Part shown: in pieces, positions 8,808 to 16,383 of the stretch
Position numbering within the stretch: the first letter of the stretch is position 1
Layout: the number at the start of each line of letters is the position of its first letter
Source: Sporolactobacillus spathodeae
GTDB taxonomy: Bacteria > Bacillota > Bacilli > Bacillales > Sporolactobacillaceae
NCBI RefSeq assembly: GCF_016908935.1
Contig: NZ_JAFBEV010000020.1
Location: 1 to 58,640 of the forward strand
Length of the DNA: 58,640 nucleotides
Direction of reading: 5' to 3'
Position numbers and translations under genes: made by a program
The notes under the pieces: model-generated
Told to the model about the DNA's origin: nothing
What the model saw: the letters and a program-made list of their open reading frames with translations, nothing else
The model's database searches: none

Positions 8808-10043
8808 ATGAATGTTGGCATCAAAAAACCGGAAGTGTTGGCACCGGCCGGCAATCTGGAAAAGCTGAAAATGGCGATTCGTTACGGCGCCGATGCTGTG
8901 TATATCGGCGGTCAGGCCTATGGTCTGCGCTCACGTGCAGGTAATTTTTCTTATGAAGAGATGGAAGAAGGCGTCGCTTTCGCCCATGAACGCGGCGCGA
9001 AAGTCTATGTCGCCGCCAATATGGTGACGCACGAAGGTGACGAACAAGGTGCTGATCAATTTTTCAAAAAGCTGCAAGAAATTGGGATTGACGCGGTGAT
9101 TGTCTCGGATCCGGGGATGATTATGATCTGCTTCGAAGCCGCACCCGGCCTGCCGGTCCATCTGTCGACGCAGTCATCAGCAACCAATTATAAAACATTG
9201 GAATTCTGGAAAAAGCTCGGTTTGGAGCGCGTGGTACTCGCCCGCGAAGTCGGACTCGAGGAAATTCGTGAGATGCGCCGTCATTCCGATGTCGAGATCG
9301 AGGCATTTGTTCACGGCGCGATGTGCATTGCTTATTCCGGACGCTGCACGCTTTCAAATCATATGGTTAACCGCGACGCGAACCGCGGCGGCTGCGCACA
9401 GTCTTGCCGCTGGAAATATGATTTATTCGAATTCGACAATGGCGAAACAAAAAGTCTGATACCCGGCGACGCCGAACCGTTTTCAATGAGCGCGGTCGAT
9501 TTGTCGATGCTGCACCATATCCCGGAAATGATTGAGGCCGGCGTCGATAGCCTGAAAATTGAGGGACGGATGAAGTCGATTCACTATGTGTCGACCGTGT
9601 CCAACGTCTATCGCAAAGTCGTCGACAGCTATTGTGCCGATCCAGAGCATTTTACATTTGATCCGGCATGGGAAGAGGAAATATGGAAAGTCGCGCAGCG
9701 CGATCTGTCAACTGGCTTTTATTTCGATGTGCCGACCGAGCGCGACCAGTTATTCGGCAAGCCGCGCAAAATTCCGAAATACACGTTTGCCGCGCAAGTG
9801 CTGAGCTATGATCCAAAGACACATGTAGCGACGCTCGAGCAGCGCAATAATTTCGGCGTCGGTGAAGAGGTCGAATTCTACGGCCCAGGCTTCAGCCATT
9901 TCAAGCAGACCGTGCGCGACTTATTCGATGAGGACGGCCTGGCAATCGATCGGGCACCGAATCCGATGATGACGGTGACGATGACCGTCGATCAGCCGGT
10001 TGAGCCATTCTTTCTGATGCGCAAAGCCGCTGATAAGGATTAA
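8808..10043 (+). CDS. trhP2: Peptidase U32-family tRNA hydroxylation protein (TrhP2/YrrO)
   Basis: A 411-residue U32 protein and partner of TrhP1 in hydroxylation of tRNA wobble uridine. It begins with PEVLAPAGNLEKLKMAIRYGADAVYIGG and holds the U32 signature EAFVHGAMCIAYSGRC (around residue 165) and the cysteine-containing GGCAQSCRW block. These cysteines are thought to bind an iron-sulfur cluster in the family. The C-terminal 80 residues form the small beta domain seen in YrrO. ATG 8808 is preceded by GTGAGGGAAA. A strong terminator lies 85 bp downstream. Confidence 0.88.
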   Translation: MNVGIKKPEVLAPAGNLEKLKMAIRYGADAVYIGGQAYGLRSRAGNFSYEEMEEGVAFAHERGAKVYVAANMVTHEGDEQGADQFFKKLQEIGIDAVIVSDPGMIMICFEAAPGLPVHLSTQSSATNYKTLEFWKKLGLERVVLAREVGLEEIREMRRHSDVEIEAFVHGAMCIAYSGRCTLSNHMVNRDANRGGCAQSCRWKYDLFEFDNGETKSLIPGDAEPFSMSAVDLSMLHHIPEMIEAGVDSLKIEGRMKSIHYVSTVSNVYRKVVDSYCADPEHFTFDPAWEEEIWKVAQRDLSTGFYFDVPTERDQLFGKPRKIPKYTFAAQVLSYDPKTHVATLEQRNNFGVGEEVEFYGPGFSHFKQTVRDLFDEDGLAIDRAPNPMMTVTMTVDQPVEPFFLMRKAADKD

Positions 10044-10126
10044 TAAGGAGCGCGTTCTGACGGATCGGCGGTTACGATTGCACAGGTCACACGCATCGCT
10101 CGAATCGTGGTTGCCTATCAAAAATA

Positions 10127-10175
10127 AAAGGGATGCCGCAAAGCTGGATTCGCTCCGCTTTGATGGGCATCCCTT
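10127..10175. terminator. Bidirectional terminator
   Basis: Arms AAAGGGATGCC...AAAGC and GCTTT...GGGCATCCCTTT form a long hairpin between convergent trhP2 and the DUF2383 gene. Confidence 0.8.
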
Positions 10176-10186
10176 TAAATTTGCGC

Positions 10187-10627
10187 TCAACCGCCGACTG
10201 GCTGGATCAGAAGACGTTGCAGCGTCTCAACATGCCGCCGGTCCTCGTCAAGAATCCGCCGCGCGAGGGCAAGACTTGAGGCAGACAATTCGCCACGCAC
10301 CGTTTTTTCTGTCATTTCAATGCCAAGCTGTTCCCCTTCAAGAGCCTTTTTGATAATTTCATCCGAACGCGGTGCTACCCGCCAGCTAGCGATATAGCTT
10401 TGCACGGCGCCCAGAATGCCCTCACTCGTAACCGGTTCACCGCCCAGTTGCCGGATTCGGTCGGCAATTTCGCCCGCCTGCTCTTTCAATTCCTGATGGA
10501 TACGTTGAAATTCATGTTTGACCGATTCGTCTTTCAGTTTTTCAATAAAATGATCGTAGGCATGAAGACCCATATATTGTCCCTTCAGCCATTCGTTTAA
10601 CGCGTGAATTTCTGCTTTTTCAACCAA
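10187..10627 (-). CDS. DUF2383-type ferritin-like four-helix protein
   Basis: A 146-residue, almost all-helical protein with the pattern LNEWLKGQYMGLHAYDHFIEKLKDESVKHEF. This is typical of DUF2383/PA2169-type proteins with a ferritin-like four-helix bundle. Conserved acidic residues and histidines in helices 1 and 4 (EDRRHVETL) could bind metal, but activity is unknown. The frame opens at 10675, but the TTG at 10627 is seven bases after an AAGGAAGG, so I take it as the start. It is the last core gene before the defence island. Confidence 0.65.
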   Translation of the reverse strand: MVEKAEIHALNEWLKGQYMGLHAYDHFIEKLKDESVKHEFQRIHQELKEQAGEIADRIRQLGGEPVTSEGILGAVQSYIASWRVAPRSDEIIKKALEGEQLGIEMTEKTVRGELSASSLALARRILDEDRRHVETLQRLLIQPVGG

Positions 10628-10828
10628 TCGAATCCCTTCCTTATTAAAGGCATCGCACCGTCGATCAGGCGGCACAGTTTATTTGTTTAAGATGCCCTGA
10701 AAGAAGAGATTTCAGTAAAGGAGAGAGGGAGTGGGAAGAATTGAATAATATTATTTTTGTTACTTTTATTGGACTTGTTGTTAACGCAATCGATCAGAGG
10801 ATCAAACGAGTGGAAAAGTGTATAAAAG

Positions 10829-10861
10829 CCATGAATTGTGGTAAAAAACCAAAATTCATGG
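10829..10861 (-). terminator. Strong hairpin beside the left inverted repeat
   Basis: CCATGAATT-g-TGGT, loop AAAAA, then ACCA-a-AATTCATGG: 13 bp with a single mismatch. On the - strand the hairpin is followed by CTTTTATAC. It would end leftward transcription from the recombinase gene. It abuts the left inverted-repeat arm, so it may also be part of the recombination site. Confidence 0.6.
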
Positions 10862-10896
10862 CAACATTTTCGCTAAAAGGTAGCCCTACTTTTGAT

Positions 10897-11430
10897 TCAA
10901 CGCCAAGACGTGTTAATTAACTGTCGATTAACTTCCTCGTCATTGATGCCAAGATAAAATCGTGTTTCTTTCGGTGACCTGTGACCCAGTAAATACATTG
11001 TCTTCATGATATCATGATCACTGTCGATATAAAATCGCCAAGCAGCAGTTTTTCTAGTGGTATGACAGCTGATATGCTGTACACTTAGTCCTGCGTAATT
11101 GGCAGCCCATTTCAAGAGTTTGTGTATCCACTGTCTCTTAAATGGGAAAATCAAATCATCTTCATTTTTATCCTTCAAATATTCTTCCATTCTTTTTCTA
11201 CAATTGTCGTTTAAGATAATAACCCGTTCGAGCCCTGTTTTCATTGTGCGAAGATGCACATAACCATTGACTATATTTTTTTTTCGCAGTGAAAGAATGT
11301 CCGAGACCCGTAATGCTGTTGATAAAGCAAATTCAAAATATAGAGTATAGACATTACCTTTCCGTCTAGTTCCTAATGCTTCGAAAATTTGGTCAATTTC
11401 CTTTTGCTCTTTAATTGGAACACTAGCCAT
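10897..11430 (-). CDS. Small tyrosine recombinase (FimB-sized, catalytic domain only)
   Basis: A 177-residue protein with the catalytic set of tyrosine recombinases: Arg in STALRVSDIL (about residue 42), Lys in RTMKTGLER, the HxxR pair in CHTTRKT, His in LLGHRSPKE and the nucleophilic Tyr in TRFYLGI. It lacks the N-terminal SAM-like core-binding domain of XerC/D and phage integrases. FimB/FimE DNA invertases are about this size, and family knowledge links such short forms to local inversions. It is encoded between two inverted repeats directly upstream of and divergent from BREX. It could instead be a remnant of an integrase that brought the island in, but the frame and active-site residues are intact. 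Confidence 0.85.
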   Translation of the reverse strand: MASVPIKEQKEIDQIFEALGTRRKGNVYTLYFEFALSTALRVSDILSLRKKNIVNGYVHLRTMKTGLERVIILNDNCRKRMEEYLKDKNEDDLIFPFKRQWIHKLLKWAANYAGLSVQHISCHTTRKTAAWRFYIDSDHDIMKTMYLLGHRSPKETRFYLGINDEEVNRQLINTSWR

Positions 11431-11473
11431 ACAAGCTTAACCACCAATATGTTCAGTCGTATTACATGTTCTA

Positions 11474-11482
11474 ATTGTACCA
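11474..11482 (-). promoter_or_regulatory. Extended -10 element of the recombinase promoter
   Basis: On the - strand this reads TGGTACAAT, an extended -10 with 5/6 match to TATAAT. It is 44 bp before the recombinase start, inside the candidate invertible segment and pointing away from BREX. The -35 position (11497-11502, GCTAAA on -) falls in the right repeat arm. Confidence 0.5.
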
Positions 11483-11618
11483 TAAATTATTTACCTTTTA
11501 GCGAAAATGTAGCTTTTCGATGTTTCTAAACATAAACCTTTATCAAAAAATTCTATTTTTTTATCTGATGAATAGTGCTATCAATTTTTGTAAGGAATGG
11601 ATTAAATTGCCTATAGAA

Positions 11619-12209
11619 ATGAATTATAGATCAACGATAAAATCACATTCATTTTTGTTCATTGAAATGAAGAACTTGTGCAGGCTGCGCATTCAAGGAT
11701 TCAATGACGTTGAGTTAGAGGAAAAGATTCTTTGTGACGATCTATTCCAGGTAGTATCAGAATCACGCAGGAGAGAACTTAAATCAATCATTTTGAAACG
11801 AATGCATGTGCTTGATTTTTATCTAATAAAAAAACTTGTGATAAGTGATTTGGCAACAGGCAGGTTAATAGCTCTATATGCATTGATCTTAACTGATCGT
11901 TTATTCAGAGAATTCATGGTTGAAGTCGTAGCGGATAAACTTGCAACACGCGACGATCAATTGACTAACGCAGATTTTGACCATTTTTTCGAAAGAAAGA
12001 GGCAGCAGAGTGTGCGGGTGAATAGTTGGACTGATTATACATTTTACAAGCTTAGACAAGTCATGATTCGGATTCTGCTTGAATCTGGATTCTTGAGGGT
12101 CAATAAATCTACCAGGCATCTGATACGACCGATCATCGATCCGGATGTTCGTACACATCTAGCCGATTTAGGCCAACCGGAAATAACAACAGCTTTGGTA
12201 GGTGATTAA
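11619..12209 (+). CDS. brxA: BREX inner-membrane-family protein BrxA (DUF1819)
   Basis: A 196-residue protein matching BrxA of type I BREX by its start (MNYRSTIKSHSFLFIEMK) and by its place as first gene of the operon. BrxA folds as a small DNA-binding protein resembling NusB in published structures; its exact job in BREX is unsettled. The frame is open back to 11520, but ATG 11619 gives the family start. The extra 33 N-terminal residues are AT-rich and unlike the family. A weak extended -10-like TGCTATCAA lies at 11576-11584. The stop overlaps the region of the next start. Confidence 0.88.
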   Translation: MNYRSTIKSHSFLFIEMKNLCRLRIQGFNDVELEEKILCDDLFQVVSESRRRELKSIILKRMHVLDFYLIKKLVISDLATGRLIALYALILTDRLFREFMVEVVADKLATRDDQLTNADFDHFFERKRQQSVRVNSWTDYTFYKLRQVMIRILLESGFLRVNKSTRHLIRPIIDPDVRTHLADLGQPEITTALVGD

Positions 12210-12210
12210 G

Positions 12211-12795
12211 ATGCGGACACTGCAAGAAAGACTGGATGATCTGCTGCCGAAGATACAAAGTGCGGACTTCTTAAAAGGGCACGGGTTGACCAATCAGGCG
12301 AACTATTACATTTTTTCATATGATCCAAAAGACGAAATGATGGTCCGGGAGCATGTCCGTTATTTAGTGGATCGAATCAATGATGATCCGGCCACTGCCC
12401 GGCATGTTGTGGAATTTGACCTTTATGAAATGATGTTAAAAATCCTGAAAGAAAAAGGATACCTGGACAAGAACTTTGCGATGGAGGAGAAATACGGCAG
12501 CGGAAGGATCCTTGAGGCAACAAGACGCACCTTGCGATTAACGCAGGACGATGACCAAGTGATCAAATATATCCGAGAACACGTGTCGCCAGGCGAAATC
12601 ATCTTGATTACTGGTGTTGGCAAGGCGTTTCCCATCATCCGTTCGCACGAAATATTGAACAACATTTTTAAAGCGTCTGATAATTCACCGGTTATCTTGT
12701 TCTTCCCAGGTTCTTATACCGGACAAGAGCTGGTGCTTTTTAACACGGTTAAGGATGACAATTATTACCGAGCGGTTCCGATTGTTCAGGATTAA
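12211..12795 (+). CDS. brxB: BREX protein BrxB (DUF1788)
   Basis: A 194-residue protein of the DUF1788 family, second in the canonical BREX-1 order. It holds the FYPGSYTGQEL-like block (FFPGSYTGQELVLF) near the C-terminus that is typical of BrxB. ATG 12211 has AGGTGA six bases upstream; a GTG at 12202 is a possible alternative. It is one base after the brxA stop, so translation is probably coupled. It is needed for BREX function in other systems; the biochemical role is unknown. Confidence 0.88.
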   Translation: MRTLQERLDDLLPKIQSADFLKGHGLTNQANYYIFSYDPKDEMMVREHVRYLVDRINDDPATARHVVEFDLYEMMLKILKEKGYLDKNFAMEEKYGSGRILEATRRTLRLTQDDDQVIKYIREHVSPGEIILITGVGKAFPIIRSHEILNNIFKASDNSPVILFFPGSYTGQELVLFNTVKDDNYYRAVPIVQD

Positions 12796-12813
12796 TTGAG
12801 GGGGATCTTGCAA

Positions 12814-15800
12814 ATGCAAATACGAGAGATGTTCAAGAAAAAGATCGACCGCGAAATTGAGGGTGTTGTGAAGATTGGTCAGGAAGACGATGTGCGTGTC
12901 AGACAGGAACTCGATGAATATGTCGTCACCAACGAATTGGCCAGGCACCTCAGTCGCTTCTTTTCAACCTATAAAGACGGCATCAATCATCCGACGGAAA
13001 AGATCGGGGTCTGGATCTCCGGATTCTTTGGCTCCGGAAAATCTCATTTTTTGAAAATCCTTTCCTATTTGGTAGGAAACTGGGAAATCGAAGGCCGACA
13101 TGCAGTCGATTTTTTTGAAGACAAGATCAATGATCCGATGGTGCTGGCTGATATGAAAAAGGCAGCGAGTGTTGAAACGGATATCATTCTTTTCGATATT
13201 GATGCAAAATCAGAATCCAATATAAAAATTAAAAAAGAAGCCGTCGTGAATGTCCTGAATAAAGTATTCAATGAAATGCAAGGCTTTTGTGGTTCCATTC
13301 CCTGGATTGCCGATCTCGAGCGGAAGATGACTCTAGATGGGAAATATGATGCGTTCAGAAAAATGTTCCAAGAAATCACCGGCCGGGCATGGGAAGAGGC
13401 ACGGGACGACTTTTACTATGAAGAAGACGCCATTATCGAAGTGTTGAGTCGAGCAACGCAAATGAGTGAGGCGTCGGCGCGTGATTGGTTTGATCATGCT
13501 GAAATCGACTATACGATCAGTATCGATCGATTTGCCAAACGGGTAAAGGACTATATTGATCGAAAAGGGAACGATCATCACATCGTCTTCTTCATTGATG
13601 AAGCGGGTCAGTATATCGGCGACAACTCATCCGCCATGCTGAATCTGCAAACGATTGTCCAGGAACTGGGGCGGCAATGCCACGGACAGGCATGGGTTGT
13701 TGTCACTAGTCAGGAGGATATTGACTCAGTAGTCAAGGTTAAAGGCGACGATTTTTCAAAAATCATGGGCCGTTTCACCCGGTTCAGCCTGTCTAGTGCG
13801 TTTGTTGATGAAGTAATAAAGAAACGTATTCTGGGAAAAACGCCGAGAGCCGCGCTGCTTCTGAATAGCGTCTTTGATCATAAAGAATCCATCCTTAAGA
13901 ATCTGCTGACCTTTTCAGATAAAGGTGCGGAAATGAAGAAATTCAGAGATGCTGAAGAGTTCGTGGCTGATTATCCGTTTATTCCCTATCAGTTCAGCTT
14001 GTTGCAGCATGTCTTCACTGGGGTCCGAATTCATGGCGCCTCGGGCAAGCACCTTTCTGAAGGAGAACGTTCTTTGCTCAGCTCATTTCAGGAAACAGCA
14101 GTTCACTATGCCGACCGGGAGGAAGGACTGCTTGTGCCCTTCTCTGCTTTCTATGATACGATCAGAAATCTTCTGGATTCAATCATTACCAATGTGATTA
14201 TCCGGGCAACGAACAATGAACGACTTAATGCTGATGATGTGGACATCCTGAAGCTTCTGTTTTTGATCAAATATGTTAAAGAGGTTCCGGCGAATCTAGA
14301 GAATTTGGCGACATTGATGGTCCATTCGATCGACGAAGATAAAATAGAGCTGAAGAAAAAAATTTCCGTATCTATCGACCATCTGATTCATGAGACGCTT
14401 GTTCAGAAGAATGGTGATGCGTACGTTTTTCTCACCAATGATGAACAGGATGTCAACAAAGAGATTAAGAGCATGCATGTCGAGCGCTCAGAGGTTATCC
14501 AACAGATTGGAGAAGATTTATTTCATTCCATCTATCCAGCCAAAAAATATCGTTATTCGGCCCATTATAACTTCCCATTCAACACAATAATCGATGACCG
14601 TCCGGTAGGCAGTCAGTCGGCGGAGATTGGTTTGAAAGTGCTGACTCCGGATTATGACGCAGAGAATGATCTGAATGACATGCAGTTGAAAGCCCTGTCG
14701 ATGCGTGAAAATAATGTCATTTTACATATGCCGATGGCAACCGATTACCTCGATGAAATGGAAGAAGTCCTGAAAATTCAGGCTTATCTGCGGTTAAAGA
14801 GCGGCATTTCTGCGTCGCAGACTATTGAAGATATCAAGTCCCGAAAAACGCGAGAAGTCACAGAGAGGAAAAGCCGTATCACTTTAGCTCTGAAAAACGC
14901 GTTGGAATCGGCGGAGATCTATGTCTATGGCGAACCTTTGTCTATTAAGGAGAAGAACCCTGTGGATCGGATTAATGAAGCTTTTCATTCATTGATTCGG
15001 AATCTTTACCACAAAATTGATTATGTGACCAGGTTTACTGACAGCAAAGAGGAACTTCTTCAACTCCTGAAGCAGTCGGAAGAACAACTGACAGCCTTTG
15101 ATGATGCGGTACCGAACCATCTTGCGCTACAGGAAGTTGATGCCTATATTTCCCGAATGACGGCCCGACGTGAGGATGTGACGGTAAAGAATGTACTCAG
15201 TCATTTTGCTGAAAAACCGTTTGGCTGGCTAGACTTAGATACCAAAGCACTTCTCATACGCCTATATCTCGGCCAATCGATAAAACTGATGCTTGATCGC
15301 GTATATCTTCAGCCAACCGACAATAAAATTTTTGATGCATTCATACGCCGTGATCTGATCGATCGAGTGGTCGTGACGAGACGAGAGAAGATTTCCCCCG
15401 CCTTGCTGAAAACAGTAAAAGAGCTTTGTCAGTCACTGTTTGACCGTTCTTCTGTGCCGACAGATGAGGATGGGTTGATGCAGGAATTTAAACGATTGCT
15501 AGATCAGGAGCTGCAGCATCTTAACGGCATCCTTCATGTATACCAGGATCATTTTGAATATCCGGGTAAAGATGTGGTCACTTCCGGACAGCAAGCAATG
15601 CAGAGTCTGACAACGCTGCACGATGCCGGAACGTTCTATAAACAGGCATACAAACTAAGGGATACGCTTGAGGATTTTACAGACAAAATTAAAGATGTCA
15701 AAGGGTTCTTCGGCAACCAACGCGACAAATTTGATTCAGCCTACCGACTGATGAAAGTCTACGAAAAAAATAAAACATATATCACAGATAATGATCTGAT

Positions 15801-16365
15801 CAAAGTAGAAAAGGAAATTGAGCACATCGTTGAAAATACGATGCCTTATGGCCAGATACAGAAATTACCAATTCTTTGCGATGCATTCCGCGATGCATTC
15901 ATGAACCAAATTGAAAAGGAAAGCAAACCGGTCGAGACAAGTATCGACCATGATTATCAGGATGTTCTTGCTGAATTGGAAAAAGACCCAGTATCAAAAG
16001 AAAAATATTTGATGATATTCCGTCAAGAATTTGCTGACCTAAAAGACCGATTAGCCAAGGCAGACAGCATTATTGAAGTGATTGCCGGGCAAACGGAGAG
16101 TGACCGGCTTAAACTGCGCTGCATCGATCGAATCATGCAAGAGCGTCAAGACAAGGAAGAAAACCATGTCGGTTCACTACCGCCGACTGAGCCTACTATC
16201 CCGCCACTCGTAAAACCAAAACAGACGAAGACGATCAGCAAGCACGTGATTATGCGCGGAACACAGACGATCGCGTCAGAGGCTGATCTGGATAAGTTTA
16301 TCGATGAACTGAGAAATAAACTGGAAGCAGAACTTGATGAGAACACGATCATCAAGCTTGTGTGA
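12814..16365 (+). CDS. brxC: BREX ATPase BrxC/PglY
   Basis: A 1183-residue P-loop protein, normal length for BrxC. Walker A GFFGSGKS lies at residues 70-77, following the usual YKDGINHPTEKIGVWISG lead-in. A Walker B-like HIVFFIDEAGQYIG block follows near residue 260. Coiled-coil-rich sequence occupies the C-terminal half. It is the large ATPase required for both methylation and phage defence. ATG 12814 follows GAGGGGG; earlier TTG codons are unlikely. Confidence 0.93.
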   Translation: MQIREMFKKKIDREIEGVVKIGQEDDVRVRQELDEYVVTNELARHLSRFFSTYKDGINHPTEKIGVWISGFFGSGKSHFLKILSYLVGNWEIEGRHAVDFFEDKINDPMVLADMKKAASVETDIILFDIDAKSESNIKIKKEAVVNVLNKVFNEMQGFCGSIPWIADLERKMTLDGKYDAFRKMFQEITGRAWEEARDDFYYEEDAIIEVLSRATQMSEASARDWFDHAEIDYTISIDRFAKRVKDYIDRKGNDHHIVFFIDEAGQYIGDNSSAMLNLQTIVQELGRQCHGQAWVVVTSQEDIDSVVKVKGDDFSKIMGRFTRFSLSSAFVDEVIKKRILGKTPRAALLLNSVFDHKESILKNLLTFSDKGAEMKKFRDAEEFVADYPFIPYQFSLLQHVFTGVRIHGASGKHLSEGERSLLSSFQETAVHYADREEGLLVPFSAFYDTIRNLLDSIITNVIIRATNNERLNADDVDILKLLFLIKYVKEVPANLENLATLMVHSIDEDKIELKKKISVSIDHLIHETLVQKNGDAYVFLTNDEQDVNKEIKSMHVERSEVIQQIGEDLFHSIYPAKKYRYSAHYNFPFNTIIDDRPVGSQSAEIGLKVLTPDYDAENDLNDMQLKALSMRENNVILHMPMATDYLDEMEEVLKIQAYLRLKSGISASQTIEDIKSRKTREVTERKSRITLALKNALESAEIYVYGEPLSIKEKNPVDRINEAFHSLIRNLYHKIDYVTRFTDSKEELLQLLKQSEEQLTAFDDAVPNHLALQEVDAYISRMTARREDVTVKNVLSHFAEKPFGWLDLDTKALLIRLYLGQSIKLMLDRVYLQPTDNKIFDAFIRRDLIDRVVVTRREKISPALLKTVKELCQSLFDRSSVPTDEDGLMQEFKRLLDQELQHLNGILHVYQDHFEYPGKDVVTSGQQAMQSLTTLHDAGTFYKQAYKLRDTLEDFTDKIKDVKGFFGNQRDKFDSAYRLMKVYEKNKTYITDNDLIKVEKEIEHIVENTMPYGQIQKLPILCDAFRDAFMNQIEKESKPVETSIDHDYQDVLAELEKDPVSKEKYLMIFRQEFADLKDRLAKADSIIEVIAGQTESDRLKLRCIDRIMQERQDKEENHVGSLPPTEPTIPPLVKPKQTKTISKHVIMRGTQTIASEADLDKFIDELRNKLEAELDENTIIKLV

Positions 16366-16383
16366 CGGCGGAGGGCAAGCACG

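Larger units (their letters stand above)
10861..11513. mobile_element. Candidate invertible segment bounded by 22 bp inverted repeats
   Basis: Left arm 10861-10882 and right arm 11492-11513 are inverted copies matching at 21 of 22 positions; 19 bases are perfect (ACATTTTCGCTAAAAGGTA). Each arm is itself an imperfect dyad (ACATTTT, CGCT, AAAAGGT), as expected of a tyrosine recombinase site. The only gene inside is the small recombinase, whose promoter lies just inside the right arm. The first BREX gene starts 105 bp beyond the right arm. The repeats are seen directly; inversion is inferred. Confidence 0.65.

Noticed and set aside
10741-10920. A 59-codon TTG-started ORF with a GGAGAGAGGGAG upstream and a hydrophobic N-terminus.
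   Set aside because: It runs through the strong hairpin and the left inverted-repeat arm and overlaps the recombinase 3' end; inversion would truncate it. Coding is possible but not supported.
11520-11618. 33-residue N-terminal extension of BrxA.
   Set aside because: AT-rich, unlike the family start, and with no ribosome site at 11520.
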